A stretch of DNA of 64,000 nucleotides, from NCBI GenBank assembly GCA_025766275.1, contig JAFKAC010000054.1:124001-188000 (forward strand), written 5' to 3'. The position numbers and the translations under genes were made by a program. Below are positions 1 through 11,485 of the stretch, piece after piece (position 1 is the first letter of the stretch; each line of letters begins with the position of its first letter). The DNA is from Lactarius indigo (taxonomy: Eukaryota > Basidiomycota > Agaricomycetes > Russulales > Russulaceae). The notes below the pieces were generated by a model. The model did not search any database. It saw only the letters and a list, made by a program, of their open reading frames with translations, and had not been told where the DNA came from.

Positions 1-565
1 GTATGTATGCCCCCATTCTCTATGTGCTGCCCCTCTCTGATTCACCATCTAGTTGTCAAGTTCTCCTAACTTTTAAGCTCTGTGTCAGTGTGGCTCATTA
101 TTTTGGTTCTCCAGCTTTCTGCACTTGTGCACGGCACTATTGGCTTGAATAAAACATATTCCCAACTCATGCGACTACTTATATGAAGTTTTGTGTCATG
201 CACAAATGTGCATGACCATTTCGACCACCTTCAACCACCTGACCTCATTTCTGTTCCCAACCCCACTGCATGTCCATGCATGTTTAGCCCTTCAAGAGCA
301 ACACGTCCCTAACTACTGCAAACCAATATATGATGGTGCATGTCCCATGGACACGTGCACAACACCTTGCGATGTATCATATGCCCCAAGACCTGCACAT
401 GTCTTGGGCCTTTGTTCCTCTCAAACATTCCCATAGCCACAGCCTGAAAGCCAGGCCAGCCCAAGCCATGGGTGGTGGCTCAGGCCTCACATCTTCCAGG
501 CCTAAGCCTCTCAAAGCTGGGCCTAAGCCGCAGCTTTCAGGCCAAGCTGGGCCGGCAAATCACTA
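1..565. mobile_element. Probable right end of a degenerate hAT-like element
   Basis: No gene is visible. From about 430 to 565 the sequence is built of GGCC/AAGCC-type subterminal motifs and ends GCCGGCAAATCACTA. This resembles in style the end of the intact hAT in this window (which ends CGGCAACACTA). The sequence that follows (CTTACTTACTAG...) is the interior of a Ty3-C LTR, so the boundary at 565 is where that LTR is cut. An 8-bp TSD would be CTTACTTA, but its partner lies left of the window. The first 400 bp hold nothing I recognise. Confidence 0.35.
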
Positions 566-1428
566 CTTACTTACTAGTTGTGACTACTATGGTAAGGCAT
601 AACCTGTCATGGACTTCAGGTGGGTGTATCACATGTAGGATAGTCATGACTCAATCCTAGTAGTAGGTGTACTAGGGTTTGCTCTACTTATGTGACTGGT
701 TGGACACTTTACACATAGCACTGGCGGATTTGTTCCGCTGGAGGACCGAGCGGTGGTAGCGTTCACGTGTATCACACTCGGCCTTGGGCATTTTCTGTTC
801 TGGCCTGCCCTAAATTTTTGGACCTGCCCCATTGGGGCTTGTATGTTTTTGATCTATATTCTTTCTCACGCATTCTACAATATTCGATTACTATACATTT
901 GCAGATTCGGAAAGCTGCTTCAAGCAGCAATGATGTATGTTTATGATTACTATGACTTCAGTCTCTTGAAACTTCTTCACATGTACCTATTCCCATCTAA
1001 AGGATGGTTTGCAGCCACGAATGGGAAGCAAGCGTGACTTGTATTTGCTTCAGTATCGAGCCCGATGGTCTGTGCATCTGCCCGAATTACTATACGACTC
1101 CCCAAGCCTCTTACTCATGTCGCAAAATATTTTTTGAAAAATGGTTGATATTAGTATACTTGTACTTATAAAAGGTGGCTCAAAAGGAGCCCAAAAGTTG
1201 TAACAGAAAAATCCATTCTATTGACTCGTCTATCCTGCGTACCTCCACACAAAAACATTGTCACTCGTATTGACTCTCAACTCAAATCCCTCGCGGTCAC
1301 CTGCATGTGACCGCCCCTATCTTTTTGGCTTCGTCCGTAACCTTTACCAAGCACTTCAAAGCCTGTCTTCACTTGTATTTAGGATAGTGTATGAAGACCA
1401 AGATACTGTTGCAGTATGGACTTCCAGT
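566..1428 (+). repeat. Old Ty3-C LTR fragment, interrupted
   Basis: 566-712 and 1347-1428 align in order with the Ty3-C LTR seen intact at 19533-20002 and 20242-20689. Shared landmarks are the GTGACTA-TGG-TAAGG start region, CTAGGGTTTGCTCTACTTA, the stretch ending in CTTCAAAGCCTGTCTTCACTTGTATTTA, and the GAAGACCAAGATA motif. The LTR start is missing (cut at 565) and the 3' half is lost or merged with the next LTR fragment. It is degenerate and has no coding capacity. Confidence 0.55.
713..1341. mobile_element. Unclassified 0.63-kb insertion in the old LTR
   Basis: The old LTR is continuous across this segment apart from a duplicated CTTTAC on each side (707-712 and 1342-1347). This suggests a transposition event with a 6-bp (or TTTAC 5-bp) TSD. 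The insert contains a TATA-like box (CTTATAAAAGG near 1166) and no open frame of note. Its ends (ACATAG...CGTAAC) are not the TG...CA of LTRs and I see no inverted repeat. It could be a decayed solo LTR of another family or a non-autonomous DNA element. Confidence 0.35.
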
Positions 1429-2045
1429 TGATGAACAGTACACATAAAGACCATACTCATAGTGAACAAGAGGACTGTGGTGAGATATGGAAGGTGACTG
1501 GAAGCAGAGGTGTACAGGGTGAGTTGCAGTGGAAGCAGGGAAGTCTGGCACACAGAGCAGTGAGAACTGATGGTGGTATTACAAGAGAGGAGACATACCT
1601 GGCACACAGAGCAGTGAGAACTGATGTGAACCAGGGTGTACAGGCAGTCTACTTATACTGTACAGAGGTGTGACACTAGTACAAGGGAAGTAACTACAGG
1701 TCACAGAGTACAAGGGACACATTGTTCTACAACAGGACAAGGGAGTGTGCATATGGAGAACAAGGCGTATAGAACAAAAGGGAGTCTAGACAAGTATGAT
1801 ATCATAGTGACATCACAATAAGGATAATGCTAAAAGGAGAACAAAGGATGAAGTACAATGAAGAGTCTGGAGTAGTCTACACAATGTCATTGTACAGTGA
1901 TGTCATACATGATGCAATGATAAGTGTTAGATTGTACAGATCAAATCTATGTAATCTACAAGTCCAATTAATCTAATCTAAAGCAGTCCATGCTGCAAGT
2001 CTGGTCCATATGAGCCACTAAGTGCGCATGGGTCACTTATCAACA
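1429..2045 (-). mobile_element. Solo LTR, family A, TSD CCAGT
   Basis: 617 bp starting TGATGAACAG and ending CTTATCAACA, flanked by CCAGT at 1424-1428 and 2046-2050. The same sequence recurs at 8275-8835 and 17245-17797. A TATA-like TATAAGTAGA is seen on the minus strand, so the transcriptional orientation is taken as minus (TGTTGATAAGTG...CTGTTCATCA). No internal retroelement is attached, so this is a recombination remnant. Confidence 0.88.
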
Positions 2046-2075
2046 CCAGTATGACTCATAACCAGATATGACTAT

Positions 2076-2513
2076 TGTAATGCCGTCACAGCATTAGCTC
2101 GACTTGAGCTTGATAATTAAGGCGACTTGACTTAGCTAAACACGTTCCTGTTGAACGTATGGCTCGAAGGCGATCCTAGATGCGTGCAAGCACTAGGCAA
2201 GTATGTCCTCTTGAACTGACTGAAAGGTGATGACAAAGACAGAGAGAAAGTGACAATTGAAGAAGACCAAGATGGTGTATCTTGGTCTGCTGTAGCTACC
2301 TTAAATACACATTGAGCAGGCTTTCAAGCACTGCTATGAGTCACCATATGTAGCATACAACGTATCGTGTAAGTACCACAATCCTAATACTACTACTACC
2401 TGTACTAGGATCGAGTCATAACCGTATCGCCTACCTCCTATTGTAAACCCCGAGTCCATGACTAATCTACCTTACAGCCGTAGTCACAACCGGTACAGTA
2501 AGGAATCATAACA
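2076..2513 (-). repeat. 3' LTR of Ty3-1 (family C)
   Basis: 438 bp, TGTAATGCCG...AATCATAACA on the plus strand. It matches the outer parts of 10463-11485. It keeps the hairpin GAAGACCAAGAT...ATCTTGGTC around 2260-2285 that marks the expected transcription start of this LTR family. The polypurine tract lies immediately next to it at 2514-2526. Confidence 0.88.
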
Positions 2514-2543
2514 TCACCCCCTTTTCAGCATGAGACTCCAGAC

Positions 2544-5500
2544 TCACCGGAAGTCCTGTGCTGGCCACGTGGCTTGCTCGTCGCTAATCCTCTCAAATAT
2601 GTTGGCCCTCTCCAGTCGGTAGATGCAGTCCTTCTTATCATCCTTCGCCGCCAGCCGCATTGCCTGAAGCTGACAAATATGGGCAGCGAGCCACTCTTCC
2701 TCGTAGGCAGCCGTGCGGTAATGTGTGTTATGATCCAACACTTCCGACCTCTATCACAGTATGTCTCCACCCTGCCTTTCCCCTTCTGTACTATACCTTG
2801 TTACCAAAGGAGCTACTGTTACTAGTGGCGCTGTTTCTTTGATCCGAACTTCTGCTTGCTCCGTTTAGTCTCTTTGATATTGTGTGGACTTGTGTTCATG
2901 TTGTTTGGAACCCTGTCCTATATAAACCTGTACTATAGACCGTAGGAAGCCAGACTTGGCTTCGTTTGCAATCTAGCAACCTTGCCTCCGTACTTTGGTG
3001 TGACCTCGTCTCATTCCCCTCTTCTTGTGCATCCCCTACCTCAGTCCCTAACCAGGACACTTCGAAGTCTTTGCAGTTGAACTATATCAACGCGTCACAC
3101 CTGTTATACTCTGTGCACTAGCAAGATCAAGTGTAGAGAAGTGTTAGACACTTTGGACGAGGAGTCCTATATTACAGAGTAGTGCTGCACCCTGTGCCAC
3201 ACTTTTACCGCTTGTACTTCATAGCAATAAGACAACAGAAGTCTTCACTTGGTACTTGTGTGACTAGAAAACCCTTAGAACCCACACCCCTGCTAGGGCG
3301 TAACAATGTGTCACTTTGGCTGTCAGGGATTCATCCCCGATGCGGTGAAGGGCTCAGTTGGTGATTTTGTCGGAGGCGAGGATGACAAGGTCCTCGTGGG
3401 CGATGTGGGCACATCCCGCAGCCAACAGCATCAGATGGGCGTAGAGGGGTTGACTGTAGAGATGGGGAGAGCCAGGAATGAGTCCCAGGACGAAAGGGTT
3501 CACACCTCCAACTATCTGCATGTGACTGGCATTTCTCTCTACACCATCGGGTCCGGTGATGGGGAAGTGAACATAATGGGGCTGTCGATTTGCCCTGAAC
3601 CCTTCATGTGCAAGGACCTGTGCAGGGTTGTTGTTGTGTGTGATGGGGGTATGAAGTGCGACGCCGGGCAGTCACACACATCCTCGAGACATGGCAGTTC
3701 CATCAGTGTGAATGAGCCATGGGGTGATTTGGGGATTAGTAGGGTGGCTGTGCGTTCGAAGGAGGGGGTGTCTGACTGGGTAGTAATCTCCATCCTCAGC
3801 GTGAGCTTCGTTGTCAGGGAGCGCTGCCTGTGCTGCCGCAACTCGCTCAATCTCCTCTGCGCTAAGTGCAACTGTTTGTCGGCCCACTCCTTCGCCACTC
3901 TCCGCCAATCCTCTGCTGCTTCTAACTCCTGTTGGGTCTTTGAGGGGATGTTCGGCAGGGAGAATTCCCCTTGTGCCGATGAGGTCGTCACCTGGGGGGA
4001 TGACCACGATGGGTTCCCAATTGCCGTTGCTGTCTCTGAAGATGTGAGCAACGGCATGCTGCTGCTCGTCGTCAGGCTGGTGAGTTGGGTCGGGGAACCT
4101 CTGTAGGACGCCAGCCCATTCTTGAGTGGTGATATGCCTGGTTTGCAAATCTGCAGGTGTGTATGGAGTGAGCTGGACCTCTGGAACCACAGTTTCTTCA
4201 CTGTCTTGGAGGATGTTGGTGGTGTCTTGTGTGACTTGGTCGAGGAGGATCACTGTGGTGACATGTCTGAGGGGAGAAGTGGGCATAGAGGTACATAGAG
4301 GTATGAGAGGAGTGGATGTAAATGGGATTGGGGGGATACTCTCCCTGATCATCCATGAGCCCACTTTTAAGGCGTCAAGTGGCAGTCTGGCCCGCTTGGC
4401 TTTTTACTGCTTCTGGGGTGAATACGTTGTCCTTGTCGACCCACTGATTCTCCAAGTCTGAATACCCCTTCCATTTGATGTGGTATTGGAGCTTTTTGCA
4501 ACAGCCGTAATGCCGAGAGTCCAGAATGGCCTCAACTTTGTACTCTTCCTCCCCTTCCATGAGATCTGGGGGTGGTCATGTGAAATTTTCGCTGTGGAAG
4601 GTTGTACTTTTGTAAGGCGTGAGAAGATCGATGTGAAACACTGGATGGATGCTCCACTGCATGGGAAGTTTGAGGCGATAGTTGTAAGGGGACATCACCT
4701 GGATGACTTTAAATGGTCCGTGGCGTCGTGCTGCTAGTTTTGCTGTTGGCTGATTGGTTCAGAGATATTTCCCCTCTAGCCATACCCGGTCCCCAACCTT
4801 GTAGCATGGGGTATCTTTGTGCTTGATCCAGCTGTCCTGAGCCTTTTTGATAAGGTCTTGTGCCATCTGTCGTGCTTCCTTCAACTGTGTCAATCAAGTG
4901 ATCACATTTGGAATGGGAGATGGCTTATCCGTCCAATCAGAAGTAGGGTTGTATCCCATGAGAAGCATAAATGGGGATTGCTTTGTATGCTTGTGGGGCC
5001 AATTGTTGTGAGCGAACTCTGCGATTGGAAAATAGGCCGCCCAGTTATCTTGACGCTCGTTGGCCCAGAAACGCAGATATTGCTCCAGCCATTGATTGGT
5101 TTGTTCTGACTGTCCGTCCATTTGTGGGTGATACACTGTGGAGAAATTTTGTTTGATGCCTAGGATTCAACAGACTTCTCTTGTGAACTTAGAGGTAAAA
5201 CGGGGGTCGCGGTCGCTGATGACCTTGCGCAGTAATCTGAATCACTTGAACACATGATTGACGTACAGGATTGCCATTTCCTTGGCCGTGATCTCCTCGT
5301 TACATGGGACGAATATTGACGCTTTGCTGCAGTCGTGATCTGTAACGGTGAGGACACTGTCATACAATTGTGAGGTAGGTAGCTTGGTGATAAAATCCAG
5401 TGCGATTGTGTGGAACGGAGGGGCATCTGCTATTGCCGTGATGGGGTGTAGCGGTGCACGCGTTGGTCTAGTATTGACTTTGTTCTGCTGGCAGTCTGCA

Positions 5501-7880
5501 CAACCAGTGACATATTCATAAACATCTCGTCTGAGGCTTGGCCACCAATAATGTTGTTCCACAATCCATTGTGTCCAGCTTATGCCTGGGTGTCCATGAA
5601 TAGGAGGGTTGTGATGGTTGTGGATGATCATCTGGTGTGCAGTCATAGGTCCTGTGATTACCAACCGTCCATCCTTGTACCATTCTCCCTCTATTTTCTT
5701 CAGCCAGTGGGCATCTACCCATGCTTTGACGATTGTTGGATCTTGTCTTCGCCTCGGTGTTTGCAGCATAGGGTGTATTTCCATTGCGCGCGCTGTGTTG
5801 GTTACCCATAGAAACACTTTGGGGGGTAGAACGACTACACCTTGGTTATCCTCCTCTCCTTGGTTATAGTCTGGTCGTCGTGACAGCGTGTCCACCCTGC
5901 CGTTGTTTTTTCCCTTGATGTGGTGGATCTTGAAGTCATATTCCATTAGTTCCAGCACTTCACGGGCTACTTGCCTACTAATCTTTTGTGGTGTCTTCTA
6001 GTATTGGAGGTTGAGGTGGTCCGAAAATATTTTGATCTTGTGTGGGGATCCTGCAAGTAGAGGTCTCCAGTGGCGGAGAGCTTTTACAATGGCCAGAAGT
6101 TCTAGATCATAGATGTCGTAGTTGCACTCTGCCTCATTAAGCATAGCTGAATAGTATCCTATGGGGTGCTTGCACCCGTCACTTTTCTTTTGTAGGAGCA
6201 CCACACCTACTGCGTATCCCGACGCATCAACTTCTAGCTCGAATTGGTCTTGTAGGTTGGGGTGTGCCAGCACCGGTTCTTCCATGATGAGTTGTTTGAG
6301 TGTTTTGAATGCGCGGTCCTCTTCCTCGGTCCATTTCCAGTCTGCATCCTTTCTTGTGAGGCGGTTTAGTGGTCGTGCGTGGGTTGTGAAACCTCAGATG
6401 AATAGACAGTAAAAGTTACAAAAGCCAAGGAAAGATTGTACATCCCTGACTTTTACTGGTGTCGGCCAGTCTTTGATACCACGAACTTTTACTGGGTCCA
6501 TATGTGTTACCCCCTTTTCAAGGATTACCCCCAGGTAATCCATCCAAGGTTGGTGAAAGATGCACTTTTCGAGCTTAAAGTACAAGTCATGGTCCTGGGC
6601 CACACAAAGGACATCAGTAACTGCCGCGATATGATCGGCCGAAGTGTGACCCTCGTGTGTGGCGATGCCGATGTCATCCATGTAGACCCGTATAATGGTC
6701 CCCTTTAATTTGTGCTTGGTGATGATGTCACGGTAGATGTGGTTCATCATCATCTGGAATGTGGCGGGTGAGTTGGTGAGACTGAAGAACATGACTGTTG
6801 GTTCGAAGAGTCCAAATTTCATTTTGAATGCCGCTTTTTCTTGGTTGCTGTCGCGTATGCGAACATTATTATATCCCCAGCGGATGTCAAGCTTGGTATA
6901 TATATGAGTGTTGCTGAGGTCGTAGATGAGGTCCTGAATGAGGGGGAGTGGGTATTGGTTTTGTATGGTATGGGAGTTGAGGACGCAGTAATCCTGAATG
7001 GGTCGTAGCTTTCCGTCCTTCATTTTCACGAAGAAGAATGAAGATGCATATGGGGAGATGGAGGGACGCAGATATCCCTGACGTAGTTTTTCATCTAGGA
7101 ATTCCTTTAACTTTCCCTCTTCCTCTTGGGTAAGCGGGTATATTTTGCAGTCAATGGCTGAAGGGGTGCCTGGCTTGAGGTCGATGGTGTGATCCCACAG
7201 TCTTGCAGGGGGAAACCATTGGGATGCTTCTTCACTGAAAAGTGTTTTGAAGGCTTGGTATACCTCTGGCAGCTCAACAGGTTTCTCCTCCCCTTTGGCT
7301 TGAATAGCCAATTCCGTGGATGTGGTTGCACGCAGGTGTGCCTCCTCTTCATCTAGTTTGCAGGTTATGTCCTCCTTTTCCTTGTCAGTGAGGGTTGTGG
7401 CTATGACTGTGTGGTGAGATCGACTGTCCTGCGTACTGATAATTATTGGCATAATATCTTCTCATATGACCACATCCTGCCAATTAATCGTTGGCTCATA
7501 TGTGGCCAACCAAGGGTATCCTAGGACAAGTTCTTCATTTCCGAGATTTGTGATCAGGAACTGCATAGTCCTGTGGTATCCTTTGGCATACACATCTAGA
7601 TCGGTAAAATGAGTGATGGACCTAGCTTTGTTTTCTGTGTTGTCTATATTCCAAATCTTTCGTGGTTGGGCCAGAGGTTGGACCCCGATGCCCATTTTCT
7701 TTACAAAGCCCGGGTGCAGGAAGTTATCCATGGCACCCGAATCGACTAGTGCTTTGATGTCGGCCATTTGGTAATTTGTGTGAATTGAGACTGGAATTTG
7801 AAGAGAACGAAAGCGCATCATGATTACAGAATTACAATTTAGAGCCCTCACCCAGGCCAATGGGTTCAGGCATTCTGAAA
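2544..7880 (-). pseudogene. Ty3-1 pol (PR-RT-RNaseH-IN-chromodomain-tail), broken
   Basis: Copies the element's RNA into DNA and integrates it in the nucleus. In order on the minus strand: aspartic protease with DSGAMDNF (about 7740) and a YPWLA block; RT 7452-6400 with KDGKLRP, KLDIRWGYNN and the catalytic YMDD (about 6690); RNase H 6285-5998 (DASGYAVG, ELLAIVKALRHW); integrase zinc region with GHPGIS and CADCQQNK, the DFITKLP and SDRDPRF aspartates and GQSEQTNQ (5600-4990); chromodomain 4560-4400 (YHIKWKGYSDLENQW). Then comes a long charged, coiled-coil-like tail ending at 2544, split by solo LTR-B. In-frame stops occur at about 7460, 6394, 5998 (TAG where Ty3-3 has TGG), 5242, 5160 and 3672, so it is inactive. 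Sibling Ty3-3 pol keeps several of these codons open. Confidence 0.9.
2726..3305 (+). mobile_element. Solo LTR, family B, TSD ATGTG
   Basis: 580 bp starting TGTTATGATC and ending AGGGCGTAACA, flanked by ATGTG at 2721-2725 and 3306-3310. A TATA box (CCTATATAAACC near 2918) sets the plus orientation. A second copy in the opposite orientation is at 10671-11250. It cuts the C-terminal tail of the Ty3-1 pol reading frame; taking it out joins the two tail segments. Confidence 0.9.
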
Positions 7881-7884
7881 ACCC
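7878..7884 (-). promoter_or_regulatory. Candidate -1 ribosomal frameshift site, Ty3-1
   Basis: The minus strand reads G GGT TTT in the gag frame, four codons before the gag TGA (7866-7868). The -1 frame continues without a stop into NPLAWVRALN and the protease. G GGU UUU is a known -1 slippery heptamer (for example in barley yellow dwarf virus). The same heptamer is at the same place in Ty3-2 and Ty3-3. Confidence 0.65.
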
Positions 7885-8274
7885 TCTCTACCCCACAAGT
7901 CCTGCAATATCAGGTCCTTTACTTCGTCCAGAAAATTCGCGACCCTGGTGAGCCATTCCTTTGCTCGTTCCTCCGCCATTTTGCTTGTAGTCACTGCTTG
8001 GATCTGGGCCGGCAGCAGCTCTTGTATGTAATAATCCGTCTCCATGGTGTGGACATTAGATGGTCCAGCTTGCCTGGGACTTGGTTGCCACTGCCGTGGT
8101 TGTCTAGGATGGGGGCAGTTTCGTGAGAGATGTCCTGGTGCATGACAGTTATAGCAGAGCACTGTCCTGAGATCCCGTCGGGATCCCCCTCTTCCTCATC
8201 CTCTCACCCCCAGCCCCCCCCCTTGGCGGGAATGGAGGTTGGTTGGTATAGGGTGGTCTTCTATAGTCAATTTC

Positions 8275-8835
8275 TGATGAACAGCACAGATAGAGAGCAT
8301 ACTCACAGTGGCAAAGGTGACTGTGGTGAGATATGCAGAGAGTGCTTGAAGCAGCAACAGGGAGTTGTCAGGCAAGTAAAGCAGAGGTGTCTGGCACACA
8401 AACAGTGAGAACTGATGTGGACCAGGAGCGTACATGCTACTCTACTTATACACTTTCTGGGAGTGACACTATACAAGGGATGTAACACAAGTCACGTACT
8501 ACAAGGTAGTTATTGTTCTACAAACGGACAAAGGAGTGGACATTCTGAGGACAAGGACAGAAAGAACAAGGAGAGTCCAGAAGTAAATGATATCATAGTG
8601 ACATCATAATAAGGATAGTCCTAAAGAAGAACAAAGAAAGATACAAGAATGCGTAGTACAATGAAGAGTCTGGATATGTCCATGTGATGTCATTGTACAT
8701 GATGTCATAGATAAAGAAGTCCGAGATTATACAGATCAAATCTAATCTAAAGCGGTTCTAATTAATCTACAGCAGTCCATATCTGTAAGTCCGGTCCATT
8801 AGAGCCACTAAGTGTGCAAGGGTCACTTATCAACA
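8275..8835 (-). mobile_element. Solo LTR, family A, TSD ATTTC
   Basis: 561 bp, TGATGAACAG...CTTATCAACA, flanked by ATTTC at 8270-8274 and 8836-8840. It lies inside the Ty3-1 gag between the capsid and the zinc knuckle. Orientation is the same as in the other two copies. Confidence 0.92.
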
Positions 8836-10449
8836 ATTTCTTCTGACCCTGCCAACCTAACCTTAGTTTGGTCAGCGGAAGTGTCCATTGCTCATGGGTT
8901 TGTGAGGTTCTGAGGGATGGTCCATCCAGCATTTCCCGTCTTCTTTGGCTTATTGGTATCTTTATATTCGTCCACCCTCACTTGAATGTGGATATAGTTG
9001 CGTTGTCGGCAAAGAGTCGCTCACTTCCATTCGTCAAACGTTTCTGGCTCGTCCAAGTCGTAGGTTTTCTCATAGAGCTTCTTTGGAAGCCCTTTGGTAA
9101 ATAGGTCAATAGTCTGGGGGTTGTTAAGGCAGTATCCGGCCTTCCTCATGGCTTCCTTGAATTCATTTATGTATTTGTCAATGTCTCCGTCGACCATTTT
9201 GAGCCCTTTTCTCAGAAGCACTTGAGCTTGTTCTCTTTCAAGGGTATTAACAAACCTTTGGTTAAACCCTTCTGCTACTGCATTCCACAGATCTCACGTA
9301 TGTTGGTTGATCCCTCATTGTATTTGCCTATTGAGCCACTTGAGGTATGAGAGCACCCATTCGCTGACTGATACCCCCTTGATGTAGGAGAGGAACAGCA
9401 GACTTCGCCGGCAGTCGTTGCGCATGATAGGGGCGTCGAGGTTCATCCCCCAGTATACGTGCCATTGTGTGAGGAATGAGTCTACCTTAGTCCGATCTCT
9501 GTCGAAAATAGTAGGAGGCTCGCCTGTCAATTTTTCATGCTTGTGTCCATGTCCACCTTCCCCTCCACCTCCAGGTGGGCCCCTGCCTCCACCAGGGGGT
9601 CCCCCTTCTGGTGGGATTCTTGGAAGGTCAGGTGGGTCTCCTCCTCCTCCAGGTCATCACGGGAAATCTCCACCAGGGGGTCCTCCCCATTCTGGTGGGG
9701 GGTCAAGTGGTAGTCCTTGTCTTCTTCCTCCTCCTGATGGAGGGTCGCCTTGGTCAGGGCCAATGGCCCTAAAGATTGCTGCATCATCTGCAGTCATACA
9801 GTGCCCCATCTCTGGGTTGATGGGTAGGAGATGTCATTGAGATTCTTGTCTAATGGCGTTGGCCGCTTCTTGCGCCACTTGCTCCCACATAGTGAGGATC
9901 TCTTGTTCTGTCATAGTTGTTGTGGCCATTTCTGCAGCTGGTGAGCATACGTGGATGACCTCGGGCTGCTTGGAGATATGCAAGGACTCAGCTTGCTGAA
10001 TGGTGTACTGTTCGATGGGGCCGACGCTCTGGGGTTGAATTTCTTTGCTTCTTTCTTCATCTTCTTCGGTTTCTTCACTTACAGCTTCTCCTGTGGAGTG
10101 CTCTTGTAGTTGGCCATCTATTGGTCCCCAGTCGGCTCTTGAGTTTAGTTCTCATGCGTCGATATTGCACTGGTAGTTTCTTCCTGCTGGTCTAACAATG
10201 TCCCAGCAATGATCTATGGGGTTCCATGTAATTTCTACCCAGCACAAATGGTCAAAGTTGAACTCAATGGGTCTGACTGAACCTTGTAGGTCCATTAAAT
10301 TCCACGAAATATCCGGTTTTGTCTCCTTGGTCTCTCCACCTTGCTGCTCCCAGGAATCGGGTGGGTACGTTGCGATCTCCTCTTCACTCCAAGTAATATG
10401 GACAGAAGCTCATCCACTGATCGCAGGTGTTGACAGTCGCCACAATGGG

Positions 10450-10460
10450 ATCTTGGTCTT
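10450..10460 (-). promoter_or_regulatory. Self-priming type PBS of Ty3-1
   Basis: The minus strand reads AAGACCAAGAT two nucleotides after the 5' LTR. Its exact reverse complement ATCTTGGTCTT is in the LTR at the expected 5' end of the RNA. This is the Tf1-like self-priming layout, and the same site is found in Ty3-2 (15408-15418) and Ty3-3 (20692-20702). Confidence 0.7.
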
Positions 10461-10462
10461 GA

Positions 10463-11485
10463 TGTAACGCCGTCACGGCGTTAGCTCGACTTGAGCTTGA
10501 TAATTAAGGCGACTTGACTTAGCTAAACACATTCCTGTTGAATGTATGGCTCAAAGGCGATCCTAGATGCGTGCAAGCACTAGGCAAGTATGTCCTCTTG
10601 AACTGACTGAAAGGCGATGACAAAGACAGAGAGAAAGTGACAATTGAAGAAGACCAAGATGGCATATCTTTGTTACGCCCTAGCAGGGGCGTGGGTTCTA
10701 GAGGTTCTGAATCACACAAGTATCAAGCGAAGACCTCTGTTGTCTTATTGCTATGAAATACGAGTGATAAGGTGTGGCACAAGGTGCAACACTACTCTGC
10801 AATGTAGGACTCCTCGTCCGAAGTGTCTAGCACTTCTCTACACTTAATCTTGCTAGTGCACAGAGTATAACAGGTGTGACGCGTTGATATAGTTCAACTG
10901 CAAAGACTTCGAAGTGTCCTGGTTAGGGACTGAGGTAGGGGATGCACAAGAAGAGGGGATAAGACGAGGTCACACCAAAGTACGGAGGCAAGGTTGCTAG
11001 ATTGCAAACGAAGCCAAGTCTGGCTTCCTACGGTCTATGGTACAGGTTTATATAGGACAGGGTTCCAAACAACATGAACACAAGTCCACACAATATCAAA
11101 GAGACTAAACGGAGTAAACAGAAGTTCGGATCAAAGAAACAGCGCCACTGGTAACAGTAGCTCCTTTGGTAACAAGGTATAGTACAAAGTGGGAGGGAAA
11201 GCAGGGTGGAGACATACTGTGACTTAGGTCCGAAGCGTCGGATCATAACAATCTTGGTCTTCTGTAGCTACCTTAAATACACATTGAGCAGGCTTTCAAG
11301 CGCTGCTATGAGTCACCATATGTAGCATCCAACATATCACATAAGTACCACAATCCTAATACTACTACTACCTGTACTAGGATCGAGTCATAACCGTATC
11401 GCCTACCTCCTATCGTAAACCCTGAGTCCATGACTAATCTACCTTATAGCTGTAGTCACAACTGGTACAGTAAGGAATCGTAACA
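10463..11485 (-). repeat. 5' LTR of Ty3-1, with a nested solo LTR
   Basis: Outer parts 10463-10670 and 11256-11485 form one 438-bp family C LTR. The insertion of solo LTR-B (10671-11250, TSD ATCTT) falls exactly in the hairpin AAGACCAAGAT/ATCTTGGTCTT at the expected RNA start. Downstream on the minus strand, two nucleotides from the LTR edge, is the 11-nt primer site at 10460-10450. Confidence 0.9.
10671..11250 (-). mobile_element. Solo LTR, family B, TSD ATCTT
   Basis: 580 bp reading TGTTACGCCC...GATCATAACA on the plus strand, flanked by ATCTT at 10666-10670 and 11251-11255. It is the reverse orientation of the copy at 2726-3305 and has the same length. Inserted in the 5' LTR of Ty3-1, it separates the U3 promoter from the R region. 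Confidence 0.92.

Larger units (their letters stand above)
7866..10450 (-). pseudogene. Ty3-1 gag, broken
   Basis: Structural capsid/nucleocapsid protein of the virus-like particle. The N-terminal part (10440-9840) matches the better-preserved Ty3-3 copy (WNPIDH, IEQYTIQQAE, EVIH). A Pro/Gly-rich linker at 9760-9540 leads into the capsid (TGEPPTIFDRDRTKVDSF, WHVYWGMNL, SEWVLSYLKWLN, 9530-9315) and a second capsid part (KGLKMVDGDIDKYINEF, 9221-9021). The CCHC knuckle CYNCHAPGHLSRNC lies at 8155-8114. Stops follow RQIQ (TGA) and occur in the linker; solo LTR-A is inserted at 8275-8835. The frame ends with TGA at 7866-7868, four codons after a GGGTTTT heptamer; pol opens in the -1 frame. Confidence 0.85.
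2076..11485 (-). mobile_element. Ty3-1: full-length Ty3/gypsy chromodomain element
   Basis: A complete element flanked by ACTAT at 2071-2075 and 11486-11490. Order on the minus strand: 5' LTR 10463-11485, PBS 10460-10450, Gag about 10440-7866, Pol about 7880-2544, polypurine tract (rc of 2514-2526, GAAAAGGGGGTGA), 3' LTR 2076-2513. After removing nested solo LTRs (10671-11250, 8275-8835, 2726-3305) it is about 7.7 kb, normal for Ty3. Both LTRs are 438 bp without the nested insert. Differences I noticed between them are mostly C/T or G/A at CpG (for example TGTAATGCC against TGTAACGCC). Several stops make it inactive. Confidence 0.9.

Noticed and set aside
3306..4106. Plus-strand frame of 266 codons opposite the Ty3-1 pol tail
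   Set aside because: It is antisense to the C-terminal tail of pol and has no recognisable domain.
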